Positions 50,408-58,659 of a stretch of DNA of 64,000 bases are shown piece after piece. The translations under genes were made by a program, and so were the position numbers. Positions within the stretch are counted from its first letter, which is position 1. Each line of letters begins with the position of its first letter. The notes beneath the pieces were generated by a model. The model ran no database searches. It saw nothing but the letters and a program-made list of their open reading frames with translations, and was not told the DNA's origin. The DNA is taken from assembly GCF_015222005.1 (NCBI RefSeq), contig NZ_JADFFL010000003.1:372001-436000 (forward strand), read 5' to 3'. The DNA is from Mucilaginibacter myungsuensis. GTDB lineage: Bacteria > Bacteroidota > Bacteroidia > Sphingobacteriales > Sphingobacteriaceae.

Positions 50408-51187
50408 TTACAACGCCCTATCCAAATGCACATATCCCCCATCCACATGGATCAGCTGACCTGTGGTATGGCTTGACCTTGGCGACAACAGGAATGCCGC
50501 TGTATTACCGATCTCCTCGGTAGTGGTCATGCGTTGCTCTAATGGGATATTCTTTTCGATATGATGCAATTTCTCATCCGGGTTATCAAATGTCGATATC
50601 CAATCTTTATATAATGGGGTCCAGCACTCAGCCACTACTATGCAGTTAACACGAATGTGATATGGCAATAACTCCAAGGCCCACTCGCGGGTAAGAGCGT
50701 TACGGCCACCGTTAGATGCAGCATAGGCAGATGTACCACCTTGCCCGGTCTCTCCCGTTTTGGAGCCGATGTTCAGGATAGCGCCTTTGCTCTTTTTTAG
50801 CTCGGGCAGGGCGTTTTGTACGATCAGGTAATAATGGATCAGGTTTTTATGCAACGATGCCATAAAGCCCTCGTATGTACCGTTCTCTAAACCTACGCCA
50901 TCGTTTACACCGGCATTGTTCACCACGCCATCAATGCGGCCAAATTTGGCGATCACTGCCTCTACCGACGCGCGGCATTGCTCGGGGTCGGTCAGCTCGG
51001 CTTGTACCTCAAAAGCACGACCGCCGGCTTGGGCTATCTCATCCACCACGATCAAATTATCGGTCGACTTGCGGCCGATGATGCAGGGGATCGCTCCTTC
51101 TGCCGCCAACACTTTGCTGATGCCCGCACCAATACCTTTGGCACCGCCGGTCACAATGATCACTTTATCTTTTAATCCCAGATCCAT
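50408..51187 (-). CDS. SDR, probable L-fucose (deoxysugar) dehydrogenase
   Basis: Last gene of the degradation operon. The 259 residues have T-G-G-A-K-G-I-G (14-21) and N-N-A-G. The catalytic tyrosine motif reads Y-A-A-S-N, so the usual lysine is Asn. The codon is AAC on the coding strand. The context assigns the first step, oxidation of L-fucose to its lactone with NAD(P)+. Either this subfamily uses another residue or the protein has lost or changed activity. H-V-D-G-G-Y is at the C-terminus. Confidence 0.72.
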   Translation of the reverse strand: MDLGLKDKVIIVTGGAKGIGAGISKVLAAEGAIPCIIGRKSTDNLIVVDEIAQAGGRAFEVQAELTDPEQCRASVEAVIAKFGRIDGVVNNAGVNDGVGLENGTYEGFMASLHKNLIHYYLIVQNALPELKKSKGAILNIGSKTGETGQGGTSAYAASNGGRNALTREWALELLPYHIRVNCIVVAECWTPLYKDWISTFDNPDEKLHHIEKNIPLEQRMTTTEEIGNTAAFLLSPRSSHTTGQLIHVDGGYVHLDRAL

Positions 51188-51189
51188 AA

Positions 51190-52020
51190 TTACAGGTTAT
51201 AAAATTTAATGGCGTTATTTCTGAATATCTTTTGACGATCCGCGTCGCTTAAATTCTCGGTGTATTCTGTGATGATGTCCTTGACCGCCGCATACTCCCC
51301 GGCCACCAAACAAACCGGCCAATCCGAACCGAACATGATCCTCTCGACGCCGAAACTATCGAACACCACATCCAGATAGCGGCTAAAGGTATCGTTGGTC
51401 CAGTTATCCCATTTGGCTTCGGTCACCAGGCCCGATGCTTTGCACCACACATTGGGGCGCAACGCGAGACGTTTGATGCCTTTGCTCCAATCCTCTATCT
51501 TTCCGGCGGCTATCTCCGGTTTGGCAATATGGTCCAGCACAAATCTTTGTTCGGGGAACTCATCTGCCAATTCTACCGCGTATTTCAACTGATCAACAAA
51601 GATCAGGATATCATAAGTGAAACCATATTGACCCAACTTTGATATGCCGTGCTTGAACTTCGGTGTCAGCATCAGATCCCGCTTAGCTTCGCCTTGAAGA
51701 ATATGACGGAAACCTTTCAGCTTTTTAAAAGCCGAGTAGTGTTTTAGTCGTTCGTCGATATCATCGGCTTGCAGATCTATCCAACCTACAACGCCTTTTA
51801 TAAAATCGTTCTCCTCAGCTAATTGCAACAGGTATTCTGTCTCTGCTTCTGTCTGATCAGCCTGAACGGCAACCGTTCCCTCCATGCCATTGACGGTCAA
51901 AACCGGCCACAGATCAGCAGGAGAAAAATCGCGACGGATCACGCCCATCTCCGGACTTATCCAGCCGTGGGTTGATGGGTCGTAGCGCCAAAAATGGTTA
52001 TGACTATCTATGTGGTTCAT
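51190..52020 (-). CDS. Amidohydrolase-family sugar lactonase (L-fuconolactonase-like)
   Basis: The 276 residues start M-N-H-I-D-S-H-N-H-F-W, the metal-binding H-x-H-x-W of COG3618 lactonases, and end near M-F-G-S-D-W-P-V-C, the catalytic Asp motif. Related enzymes open L-fucono-, L-rhamnono- and L-galactono-lactones. It overlaps the preceding FAH-like gene by 17 bases and is two bases from the dehydrogenase gene, consistent with one transcript. Confidence 0.85.
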   Translation of the reverse strand: MNHIDSHNHFWRYDPSTHGWISPEMGVIRRDFSPADLWPVLTVNGMEGTVAVQADQTEAETEYLLQLAEENDFIKGVVGWIDLQADDIDERLKHYSAFKKLKGFRHILQGEAKRDLMLTPKFKHGISKLGQYGFTYDILIFVDQLKYAVELADEFPEQRFVLDHIAKPEIAAGKIEDWSKGIKRLALRPNVWCKASGLVTEAKWDNWTNDTFSRYLDVVFDSFGVERIMFGSDWPVCLVAGEYAAVKDIITEYTENLSDADRQKIFRNNAIKFYNL

Positions 52021-52864
52021 AAGCTTTAACCGTTTGGCGTTGCTCGCCTAAACCGTCAATACCCAATTCCATCACGTCGCCCGGGTTGAGGTAGATCGGT
52101 GGTTTAAAGCCCAAGCCGACACCCGCCGGTGTACCTGTGGATATAATATCGCCCGGCAACAAGGTCATAAATTGGCTTACGTATGAAAGCAGGAAAGGTA
52201 CTTTAAAAATAAAGTTAGCCGTAGTGCCTTGCTGCATCACCTGGCCGTTAACCTTTAGCCACAAGTTCAGGTTATCTACATCAGCTATCTCGTCTTGTGT
52301 TGCCAAGAACGGACCAAGCGGCGCAAATGTATCGCAACCCTTGCCCTTATCCCAGGTACCATTACGCTCTAACTGGAACTCACGTTCAGATACGTCATTA
52401 TGCAAAACATAACCGGCAATACTAGCCAAGGCTTCTTCTTCTGTAGCATAAGATAAGCGTTTTCCTACCACTACGGCCAATTCAACTTCCCAATCGGTCT
52501 TTACCGAATTTTTCGGGATCATCACCTCATCATTCGGGCCAACGATAGCAGTAGTGCTTTTCATAAACACCACCGGCTCCGACGGTAGCGGCGCGTTGGT
52601 CTCCTTAGCGTGATCGGCATAGTTAAGGCCTATACAAACGATCTTTGAAGGGCGTGCCACCGGGCAACCCAAACGCTCATCTGCCGAAACTTCGGTCAGC
52701 TGACCATCTTTAGCCTTGATGTATTCGCTCAATCTTGCCAAGCCTTCACTCTCAAAAAATGCCTCGTCGAAAGTCTTGGTGATCTCCGAAACATCGTAGC
52801 GTTTATCGTTAATGATCACACCCGGCTGTTCTTTGCCCGGCGCTCCGTATCGTATCAGTTTCAT
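52004..52864 (-). CDS. Fumarylacetoacetate-hydrolase-family 2,4-diketo-3-deoxy-L-fuconate hydrolase
   Basis: The 286 residues have the FAH core: C-I-G-L-N-Y-A-D-H-A near 75 (catalytic His), T-D-W-E-V-E-L-A-V-V near 125 (metal-binding acids), D-V-S-E-R-E-F-Q, and G-T-P-A-G-V-G. In the non-phosphorylative fucose pathway this enzyme splits 2,4-diketo-3-deoxy-L-fuconate into pyruvate and L-lactate. Similar proteins act on L-rhamnose-derived analogues. Confidence 0.88.
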   Translation of the reverse strand: MKLIRYGAPGKEQPGVIINDKRYDVSEITKTFDEAFFESEGLARLSEYIKAKDGQLTEVSADERLGCPVARPSKIVCIGLNYADHAKETNAPLPSEPVVFMKSTTAIVGPNDEVMIPKNSVKTDWEVELAVVVGKRLSYATEEEALASIAGYVLHNDVSEREFQLERNGTWDKGKGCDTFAPLGPFLATQDEIADVDNLNLWLKVNGQVMQQGTTANFIFKVPFLLSYVSQFMTLLPGDIISTGTPAGVGLGFKPPIYLNPGDVMELGIDGLGEQRQTVKAYEPHR

Positions 52865-52891
52865 ATTTATCTATTGGTAGATGTTGTAGTA

Positions 52892-53656
52892 TTAGTTATT
52901 TAGATGCACAAACCCGCCATCGATCGGGTAATCACAACCGGTGATAAAGGCCGCTTCGTCCGAACAAAGGAATAGCGCCAACGAGGCTATCTCGGTAGTT
53001 TGCCCCATCCGCCCTATCGGCTGACTTTTAGATAATTTTTCGAAGATCTCGGCTTCCTTGCCCGGGTAGTTCTTAGCGATAAAGCCATCCACAAAAGGCG
53101 TATGCACCCTTGCCGGCGATATACTGTTGCAACGGATGTTTTCGTTCAGGTAATCTTTAGCTACCGACATGCTCATGGCATAGATCGCGCCCTTACTGGT
53201 CGAATAAGCGAACCTATCGGCAATGCCCACATGGGCAGCTATCGATGCCGTGTTCAATATCACACCGCCTTTATTTTCTATCATCAACGGCAATACGGCA
53301 TAGATGCAGTTGTAAGCGCCTTTGACATTCACGTTCATTACACGGTCAAAGTCAGCCTCGGCAGTGACGGTGGCTTTACCAACGTGGGCAATACCGGCAT
53401 TGTTGATCAGGATGTTGACGGTGCCTATGCTTTTGAAAAGTTCAACTACCTCGGCTTGTTTGCTTACATCGCAAAAATGCGTGGTCGCCTTGCCGCCCCT
53501 CTCTGTTATCTCAGCCGCAGTTAGGCCTGCGCCGATCTGGTCAACGTCTAAAATATGCACATGCGCGCCTTGCACGGCAAACAGCAAGCTGATAGCCTTG
53601 CCAATGCCGCTGCCGCCGCCGGTTACCACGGCGGTCTTATTGTCTAATTTAAACAT
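52892..53656 (-). CDS. SDR, 2-keto-3-deoxy-L-fuconate dehydrogenase-like
   Basis: The 254 residues keep the full SDR set: T-G-G-G-S-G-I-G (11-18), N-N-A-G, S-I in T-A-S-I, and catalytic Y-S-T-S-K near 150. D-Y-P-I-D-G-G-F ends the fold. By position and length it should oxidise 2-keto-3-deoxy-L-fuconate to the 2,4-diketo acid. It is 12 bases downstream of the dehydratase gene. Confidence 0.88.
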   Translation of the reverse strand: MFKLDNKTAVVTGGGSGIGKAISLLFAVQGAHVHILDVDQIGAGLTAAEITERGGKATTHFCDVSKQAEVVELFKSIGTVNILINNAGIAHVGKATVTAEADFDRVMNVNVKGAYNCIYAVLPLMIENKGGVILNTASIAAHVGIADRFAYSTSKGAIYAMSMSVAKDYLNENIRCNSISPARVHTPFVDGFIAKNYPGKEAEIFEKLSKSQPIGRMGQTTEIASLALFLCSDEAAFITGCDYPIDGGFVHLNN

Positions 53657-53668
53657 GTCGGTATCGGT

Positions 53669-55345
53669 TTATAGTGATACGCCCCTCTTCCAGGGGATAA
53701 AGTCGTCTTGTCCTAATTGGTCAGCTTTCACCATGGTCTCGCCACTCGCTACGCTGATGATATATTCCATTACACGGTCGGCCACCTCTTGCAGGGTCTC
53801 CCTGCCGTCAATGATCGTGCCGCAATCAATATCAATAATATCCGGCATGCGCTGTTGCAACGCCGTATTGGTGGATAGCTTTACCACCGGCGCGACCGGG
53901 TTACCCGTAGGCGTGCCCAAGCCGGTCGTAAATAAAACGACATTAGCACCGGCACCAACCTCGCTGCTGGTACTTTCCACATCACTACCCGGAGTGCACA
54001 ATAAATGCAAGCCCGGTTTCTGAACTTTCTCCGGGTGATCCAACACCGCTACCACCGGCGAGCTGCCTGCTTTTTTTGCTGCTCCGGCCGATTTAATAGC
54101 ATCGGTGATCAAACCATCCTTGATATTTCCCGGCGATGGGTTAGCGTAAAAGCCCGAGCCTGACTCTTCTGCACGCTTGTTGTACGTGTACATCAGATCT
54201 GAGAAGCGTTTAGCCGCAAAGTCGTCCACGCAACGGTCAGCTAATTCTTGTTCAACACCGCAAAGTTCAGGGAACTCAGCTAAAATGGTTGCGCCGCCAA
54301 GGGCAACTACGATGTCAGAAACCAGACCGATAGCCGGGTTGGCCGATATGCCCGAGAAACCGTCAGATCCGCCGCACTCTAAACCAATGATCAGTTTGGA
54401 TAATGGGGCTGGTCTGCGTTCCTGTTTATTTACTTCCATCAGCGCCGCGAAGGTTTGCTTGATGGCTTTTTGCATTAGTGTTTTTTCGGTGCCTTCAGAT
54501 TGTTGTTCTAACACGATCAGCGGCTTGCTGAAGTTGGCATCGCGCTTAGCGATCTCGTTCTTCAGCATGGATACCTGTGCATGTTGGCAACCAAGGCTCA
54601 ACACCGTAGCACCGGCCACATTAGGGTGGGTGATGTATCCGGCCAATAATCCGCAAAGGGCGTCGGCATCGCTTTTGGTACCGCCGCAACCCATGCTATG
54701 AGTCAGGAATTTGATACCGTCGATATTAGGGAATAATCTATTTTGAGTTAGGGCGCTTTTATCTTCAGGGATATCCGCGTTCAGAATATCATCTACCGAT
54801 CCACCTGCTTTATATAGTTCAGCCAATTGAGCAACGCCCGCTTCGTAAACGTCGGGTTGTTTGTAGCCAAGCTGATCTAAAAATGCTTGCTTTAAAAACT
54901 CGGTGTTACGGTTCTCGCAGAACACCATCGGGATCACCACCCAAAAATTGCCTGTCCCAACTGTACCATCCGCACGATGGAAACCTTCGAAGGTCCTTCC
55001 CGCCCACTTGCTTACATCCGGGGCCGACCATTCCGCGTTGCGGTCGTGGCCAAGACTGTATTCTGATGAAGCGTGTTCGATATTTTCGGTAGTCAACGCG
55101 GTGCCTTTTTCAATAAAGGTCGTTGCTAAACCCACTTTTACACCATACATGGTGATCACATCGCCCGGCTGCAGGTCGGTCAGGCCAAATTTGTGCTTGG
55201 CTTTTACGAGGGTCTTTAACGGGAAACGGTAGTCGTGGAATACGATCTCGGCACCATCGGCAAGGTCTTTCAGCGCTACCAGCACATTGTCCTTAGCGTT
55301 GATCTTTAAAAAATTCCCTTTCTCTAAAAGTGTGCCTGTTTCCAT
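53669..55345 (-). CDS. UxaA/altronate-dehydratase-family sugar-acid dehydratase (probable L-fuconate dehydratase)
   Basis: The 558 residues include an N-terminal SAF-type domain (about 10-90; D-N-V-L-V-A-L, Y-G-V-K-V-G) and the UxaA core with V-G-T-G-N-F-W-V-V, H-S-M-G-C-G-G, H-P-N-V-A-G, E-C-G-G-S-D-G-F-S-G, C-T-P-G-S-D-V-E and D-C-G-T-I-I-D-G-R-E. The family is Fe-dependent dehydratase of altronate/galactarate. In Campylobacter L-fucose use, a split UxaA-type protein fills this step. First gene of the operon. Confidence 0.85.
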   Translation of the reverse strand: METGTLLEKGNFLKINAKDNVLVALKDLADGAEIVFHDYRFPLKTLVKAKHKFGLTDLQPGDVITMYGVKVGLATTFIEKGTALTTENIEHASSEYSLGHDRNAEWSAPDVSKWAGRTFEGFHRADGTVGTGNFWVVIPMVFCENRNTEFLKQAFLDQLGYKQPDVYEAGVAQLAELYKAGGSVDDILNADIPEDKSALTQNRLFPNIDGIKFLTHSMGCGGTKSDADALCGLLAGYITHPNVAGATVLSLGCQHAQVSMLKNEIAKRDANFSKPLIVLEQQSEGTEKTLMQKAIKQTFAALMEVNKQERRPAPLSKLIIGLECGGSDGFSGISANPAIGLVSDIVVALGGATILAEFPELCGVEQELADRCVDDFAAKRFSDLMYTYNKRAEESGSGFYANPSPGNIKDGLITDAIKSAGAAKKAGSSPVVAVLDHPEKVQKPGLHLLCTPGSDVESTSSEVGAGANVVLFTTGLGTPTGNPVAPVVKLSTNTALQQRMPDIIDIDCGTIIDGRETLQEVADRVMEYIISVASGETMVKADQLGQDDFIPWKRGVSL

Positions 55346-55568
55346 TTTAAAATGCCTGTTTATAGCCTGGACGATGCCCTGATGCGGTCACGGAGGATGG
55401 TTGGTCGACCGTAATGCAAATAACCGCAAAAGCCAAATTTATTAATGTTTCAAATTGGTATTGTATTCAGCAATCTTAGCAAGGTATCACAAATTTTGCA
55501 CGAGATAGTGTAAACTTAGTAGATTGCGAACTATTTTTGATAAATTTAAAAATTAGACCAATATAAAC

Positions 55569-56441
55569 GTGAAACCATTATTATTAAAAGTAGCAACGGG
55601 TACGTCGGCGTCGTTCAGCGTGCGGCGGGATCTTGTGCCATTCTTTAATAACAAGTGGCATTACCATTTGGAATTGGAGCTGGTATCGTTCGAAAAAGGC
55701 AGCGGCATGCAGTTCGTTGGCGACCATATGAAGAATTTTGGCCCCGGCGACGTGGTCTTTATCGGATCTAACCTGCCCCACTATTGGCGCTTTGACGCTA
55801 ACGTGATCGAGGGCGAGACCGAATATGTGGCCGATACGATGGTGTCTCATTTTAGCGAGCAATTTTTAGGGCGCACCTTTGTAGACCTACCCGAGAATAA
55901 GCATATCAAACAATTATTCGAACGCGCAAAACGCGGCATCCAAGTGAACGGCAAGACCCGCAAGCAGGTAGCCTCGCTGATGCAGGATATGTTAAAAGCC
56001 GAGTCGTTCAAACGTTTGATGATCCTGTTACAGATATTGGATATCATCGCCCGTAGTACCGAGGTGGAATACCTATCCAGCATCAGCTTTTTGCCTAACC
56101 CTGAGCAATCGGCTAACGACCGAGTGAACGCTATTTACGAGTACTCCATCAATAACTACATGAACAAGATATCGCTGGAAGAGGTAGCCAAGGTAGCCAA
56201 CATCAGCCCAAATTCTTTCTGTAGATATTTTAAAGCGAATACTGGTAAAACCTACTCCGGATTTTTGTTAGAGTATAAAGTTGGGGTGGCCTGCAAACTT
56301 TTGATAGAAGATAAGCTGAGCATCCAGCAGATCTGCTATGAGTCAGGATTTAACAACTTCGCGGGATTTTATAAGTACTTTAAAAAGATCACGGGTAAAA
56401 CGCCGCATAATTATCAAAAGGAGTTTATTGCGCAAAATTGA
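55569..56441 (+). CDS. AraC-family regulator of the sugar operon
   Basis: GTG start at 55569. An N-terminal cupin-like sensor (about 10-140; F-F-N-N-K-W-H-Y-H-L-E-L, F-G-P-G-D-V-V-F-I-G) is followed by two helix-turn-helix units (I-S-L-E-E-V-A-K-V-A-N-I-S-P and I-Q-Q-I-C-Y-E-S-G-F-N-N). It is divergent from the dehydratase gene across 223 bases and should activate it in response to the sugar or an intermediate. CAAATTTA at about 55435 is a minus-strand TAnnTTTG box but lacks a clear -33 partner. Confidence 0.9.
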   Translation: MKPLLLKVATGTSASFSVRRDLVPFFNNKWHYHLELELVSFEKGSGMQFVGDHMKNFGPGDVVFIGSNLPHYWRFDANVIEGETEYVADTMVSHFSEQFLGRTFVDLPENKHIKQLFERAKRGIQVNGKTRKQVASLMQDMLKAESFKRLMILLQILDIIARSTEVEYLSSISFLPNPEQSANDRVNAIYEYSINNYMNKISLEEVAKVANISPNSFCRYFKANTGKTYSGFLLEYKVGVACKLLIEDKLSIQQICYESGFNNFAGFYKYFKKITGKTPHNYQKEFIAQN

Positions 56442-56458
56442 CCTTGCCGGATCGGCTT

Positions 56459-57745
56459 CTACTTCTTCCGCAGCGTATTTAAATTCCAGTTGACACCGAT
56501 GGCTAAGCCTGCGGTCTGTAATTTCGACTGGCTATCCCCTATCTGTTTAAGCGGCAGTTTAAAATATGGCTGAAAACTTAATCCGAACTTAGGCGTAAGT
56601 TGGCGGGTGTAAGTTACCTGCAGGTTCATGGTGCTTGCAAAATAGCGGTCGGTAGTGCCTATACTCATTTCGGTCGGGTTAAAATCAGGGTCGATGTAAC
56701 TGTACTGATAGTTTTGCGACGTCATGATATAGGACGAGATACCTGCACCCACGCTGAATTTATTTTGAGCATGGCTATAAAGCTGATAATCTAAATTTAA
56801 AGGGATATCGATAATACCGCTACGCACATTGGCCTGAGAGTAGCCACGCGCTACGGCCATGTATCCCCACGGATCGTAAGACGAGCCGTAACGCTTGATC
56901 GAGTAGGCGGCACCGGTACTAAGCTTAAACCGGTTCACGCTTGCCGAAAATAGCAGACCAACATTCAGGCCCGATTCTACGTTCAGCATAGCGCCCAAAC
57001 CATTCACCTCTGGCGCGCCCATAAAACTCAAGGCAAATTGCGGACGGAATGATGAAGCCGAGGTTTTGATGGATGCCTTATTTTGCTCAGCCGTCACCTG
57101 AGCGATATCACGAGTGGCGGCGATATTGTTATTCATACTATCGGCTCCCACGATCGTAGTTGCCGCAACAGCTGTATTGTTGGCAGGGAGCGTGTTGGCT
57201 GCAATTACAGGTTGCTCGGTAACAGTTGTACCTACAGGGGCCTGTCCATTATCGCTCGCCGGTGGTTGATCCGTTGCTGCAGCATCATTTGGCAGCAAAT
57301 TAGTTACCTGTGTTGGTTGCGATGGAAGAGCGCCTTGCCTGTTGACAGCCGTGCGGTCCAGGGTACGAGGGGCAACGTTAATATTATTAGCAGCCAGGCG
57401 TTGCGGTTTTGAATTACTAACGTCAACCGGTAAAGCTGCCTGAGCAGGGCTTTCTTTCTGATCATTAGTATCTTCAATCAGATTCTTTTTTATAACCGCG
57501 GTTTGCGGTTGTTGCTTTTGTTTGATGGCTTTTGGCATCAATACCCATAAACCCACGGCCACTAATAGTACGGCGGCAGTGCTTATGGGCCACCAAAGTG
57601 CAATGATCTTTTTGTTACCTGATGCGCCATCCAATCTTTGGGCAAGGGCGTCCCATTCCTCCTCGCGGTGGGGCACTTTATGTTGCGGCTCGGCAAGGCT
57701 GTTCTTGAACAGATCGTCTAACTGCTTATCTATATCCCGTTTCAT
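56459..57745 (-). CDS. Anti-sigma-like membrane protein with C-terminal outer-membrane-barrel-like domain
   Basis: ATG 57745 gives 428 residues. A cytoplasmic N-terminus (M-K-R-D-I-D-K-Q-L-D-D-L-F, R-E-E-E-W-D-A-L) is followed by one helix (I-S-T-A-A-V-L-L-V-A-V-G-L-W-V-L-M, about 48-65). A long Ala/Asn/Thr/Pro linker leads to a barrel-like domain (about 225-428). It overlaps the sigma-factor gene by 20 bases. The layout suggests an anti-sigma factor reaching across the periplasm. Confidence 0.75.
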   Translation of the reverse strand: MKRDIDKQLDDLFKNSLAEPQHKVPHREEEWDALAQRLDGASGNKKIIALWWPISTAAVLLVAVGLWVLMPKAIKQKQQPQTAVIKKNLIEDTNDQKESPAQAALPVDVSNSKPQRLAANNINVAPRTLDRTAVNRQGALPSQPTQVTNLLPNDAAATDQPPASDNGQAPVGTTVTEQPVIAANTLPANNTAVAATTIVGADSMNNNIAATRDIAQVTAEQNKASIKTSASSFRPQFALSFMGAPEVNGLGAMLNVESGLNVGLLFSASVNRFKLSTGAAYSIKRYGSSYDPWGYMAVARGYSQANVRSGIIDIPLNLDYQLYSHAQNKFSVGAGISSYIMTSQNYQYSYIDPDFNPTEMSIGTTDRYFASTMNLQVTYTRQLTPKFGLSFQPYFKLPLKQIGDSQSKLQTAGLAIGVNWNLNTLRKK

Positions 57746-58385
57746 TCCTGTCAATTCCTTTCATTATATCCCGGGGCGGCACCATCGCTCCGTTAAAAGC
57801 CACTATGGGCAAATAATTCTCTGCACTTCCGTAAGTTTTCCCGGGCGCCGGGGCGTCCGAATCCTGTATCCACTGTTTCAGCTTGGCTCGTGCCTTGAAC
57901 AGGCAGGATTTTGACGTACCCGGACTAATGTCCAGCAGTTCGCCTATCTCCTCGTGCGTGTAGCCATCAATGGCATACAGGTTAAAGACGGTACGGTAAG
58001 ATCGGGGCAAGCGTTGCACCATATCCAGCAGGTCGTTGTAATTTAACCTGGCGCTCGCCACTTCGTCGTGCCCCAGGTGTATGGCCTGATCCAGATCCTC
58101 ATTATAAGCCATTTTTAAATTGGCCCGGTAATGATCTATAGCTACGTTGGTCATTATCCTGCCCAACCAGGTGCGGAAAGGGCGGGCAACATCGTAACTG
58201 TTTATCTTAGTGAACGCTTTAAAAAAACCTTCGTTAGCCAAACCGGCAGCCTCGTCCCTATCGGCAGCGTAGCGCAAGCAAATATGCATAGCAAAGCTAT
58301 AAAAGGCCTTGTAAACCTCCTTTTGGCTTTTGCGGTCCTGCCTGATGCAGCCATCAATAAGTTGACGAAGTTGCTCTTCCTTCAT
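57726..58385 (-). CDS. ECF RNA polymerase sigma factor
   Basis: The 219 residues hold region 2 (Y-A-A-D-R-D-E-A-A-G-L-A-N-E-G-F-F-K-A-F and P-F-R-T-W-L-G-R-I) and region 4 (L-P-R-S-Y-R-T-V-F-N-L-Y-A-I-D-G-Y-T-H-E-E-I-G-E-L). About 40 extra residues follow region 4. It is followed, overlapping, by the anti-sigma-like gene. The nine-copy heptamer repeat lies 120 bases upstream of its start. Confidence 0.93.
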   Translation of the reverse strand: MKEEQLRQLIDGCIRQDRKSQKEVYKAFYSFAMHICLRYAADRDEAAGLANEGFFKAFTKINSYDVARPFRTWLGRIMTNVAIDHYRANLKMAYNEDLDQAIHLGHDEVASARLNYNDLLDMVQRLPRSYRTVFNLYAIDGYTHEEIGELLDISPGTSKSCLFKARAKLKQWIQDSDAPAPGKTYGSAENYLPIVAFNGAMVPPRDIMKGIDRNETGYR

Positions 58386-58505
58386 ATTTGGCTTAAGCCT
58401 GGTTTAACGAACGGAAGACCGTCCGCGTAGTTACGCTGTTTTGGAATAATTGGTTGCCTCAAGATATGAAAAATATTTTCGGGCCACAGATCAGGGTGTT
58501 TCCCT

Positions 58506-58568
58506 TCTCATATCTCATATCTCATATCTCATATCTCATATCTCATATCTCATATCTCATATCTCATA
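58506..58568. repeat. Nine-copy tandem heptamer TCTCATA
   Basis: Nine uninterrupted copies of TCTCATA run from 58506 to 58568, followed by a partial TCTA. The tract lies between two divergent genes (sigma factor start 58385, TlpA-like start 58660). A seven-base unit could change promoter spacing by slippage. No ORF crosses it. Confidence 0.95.
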
Positions 58569-58659
58569 TCTAAATTAGATACTTAAAATTTGCCGAAACA
58601 GTTTTTTTTCGTAACATTATATCAACAAACCTAAATACATCGACCTAACCGGCTATATC

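Noticed and set aside
51190-52020. Assigning the operon firmly to L-rhamnose
   Set aside because: Rhamnose pathways use homologous enzymes, but the UxaA-type dehydratase and five-step set fit the known fucose layouts better; substrate remains open.
58506-58568. Possible CRISPR array
   Set aside because: The unit is seven bases with no spacers and no cas genes; it is a simple tandem repeat.
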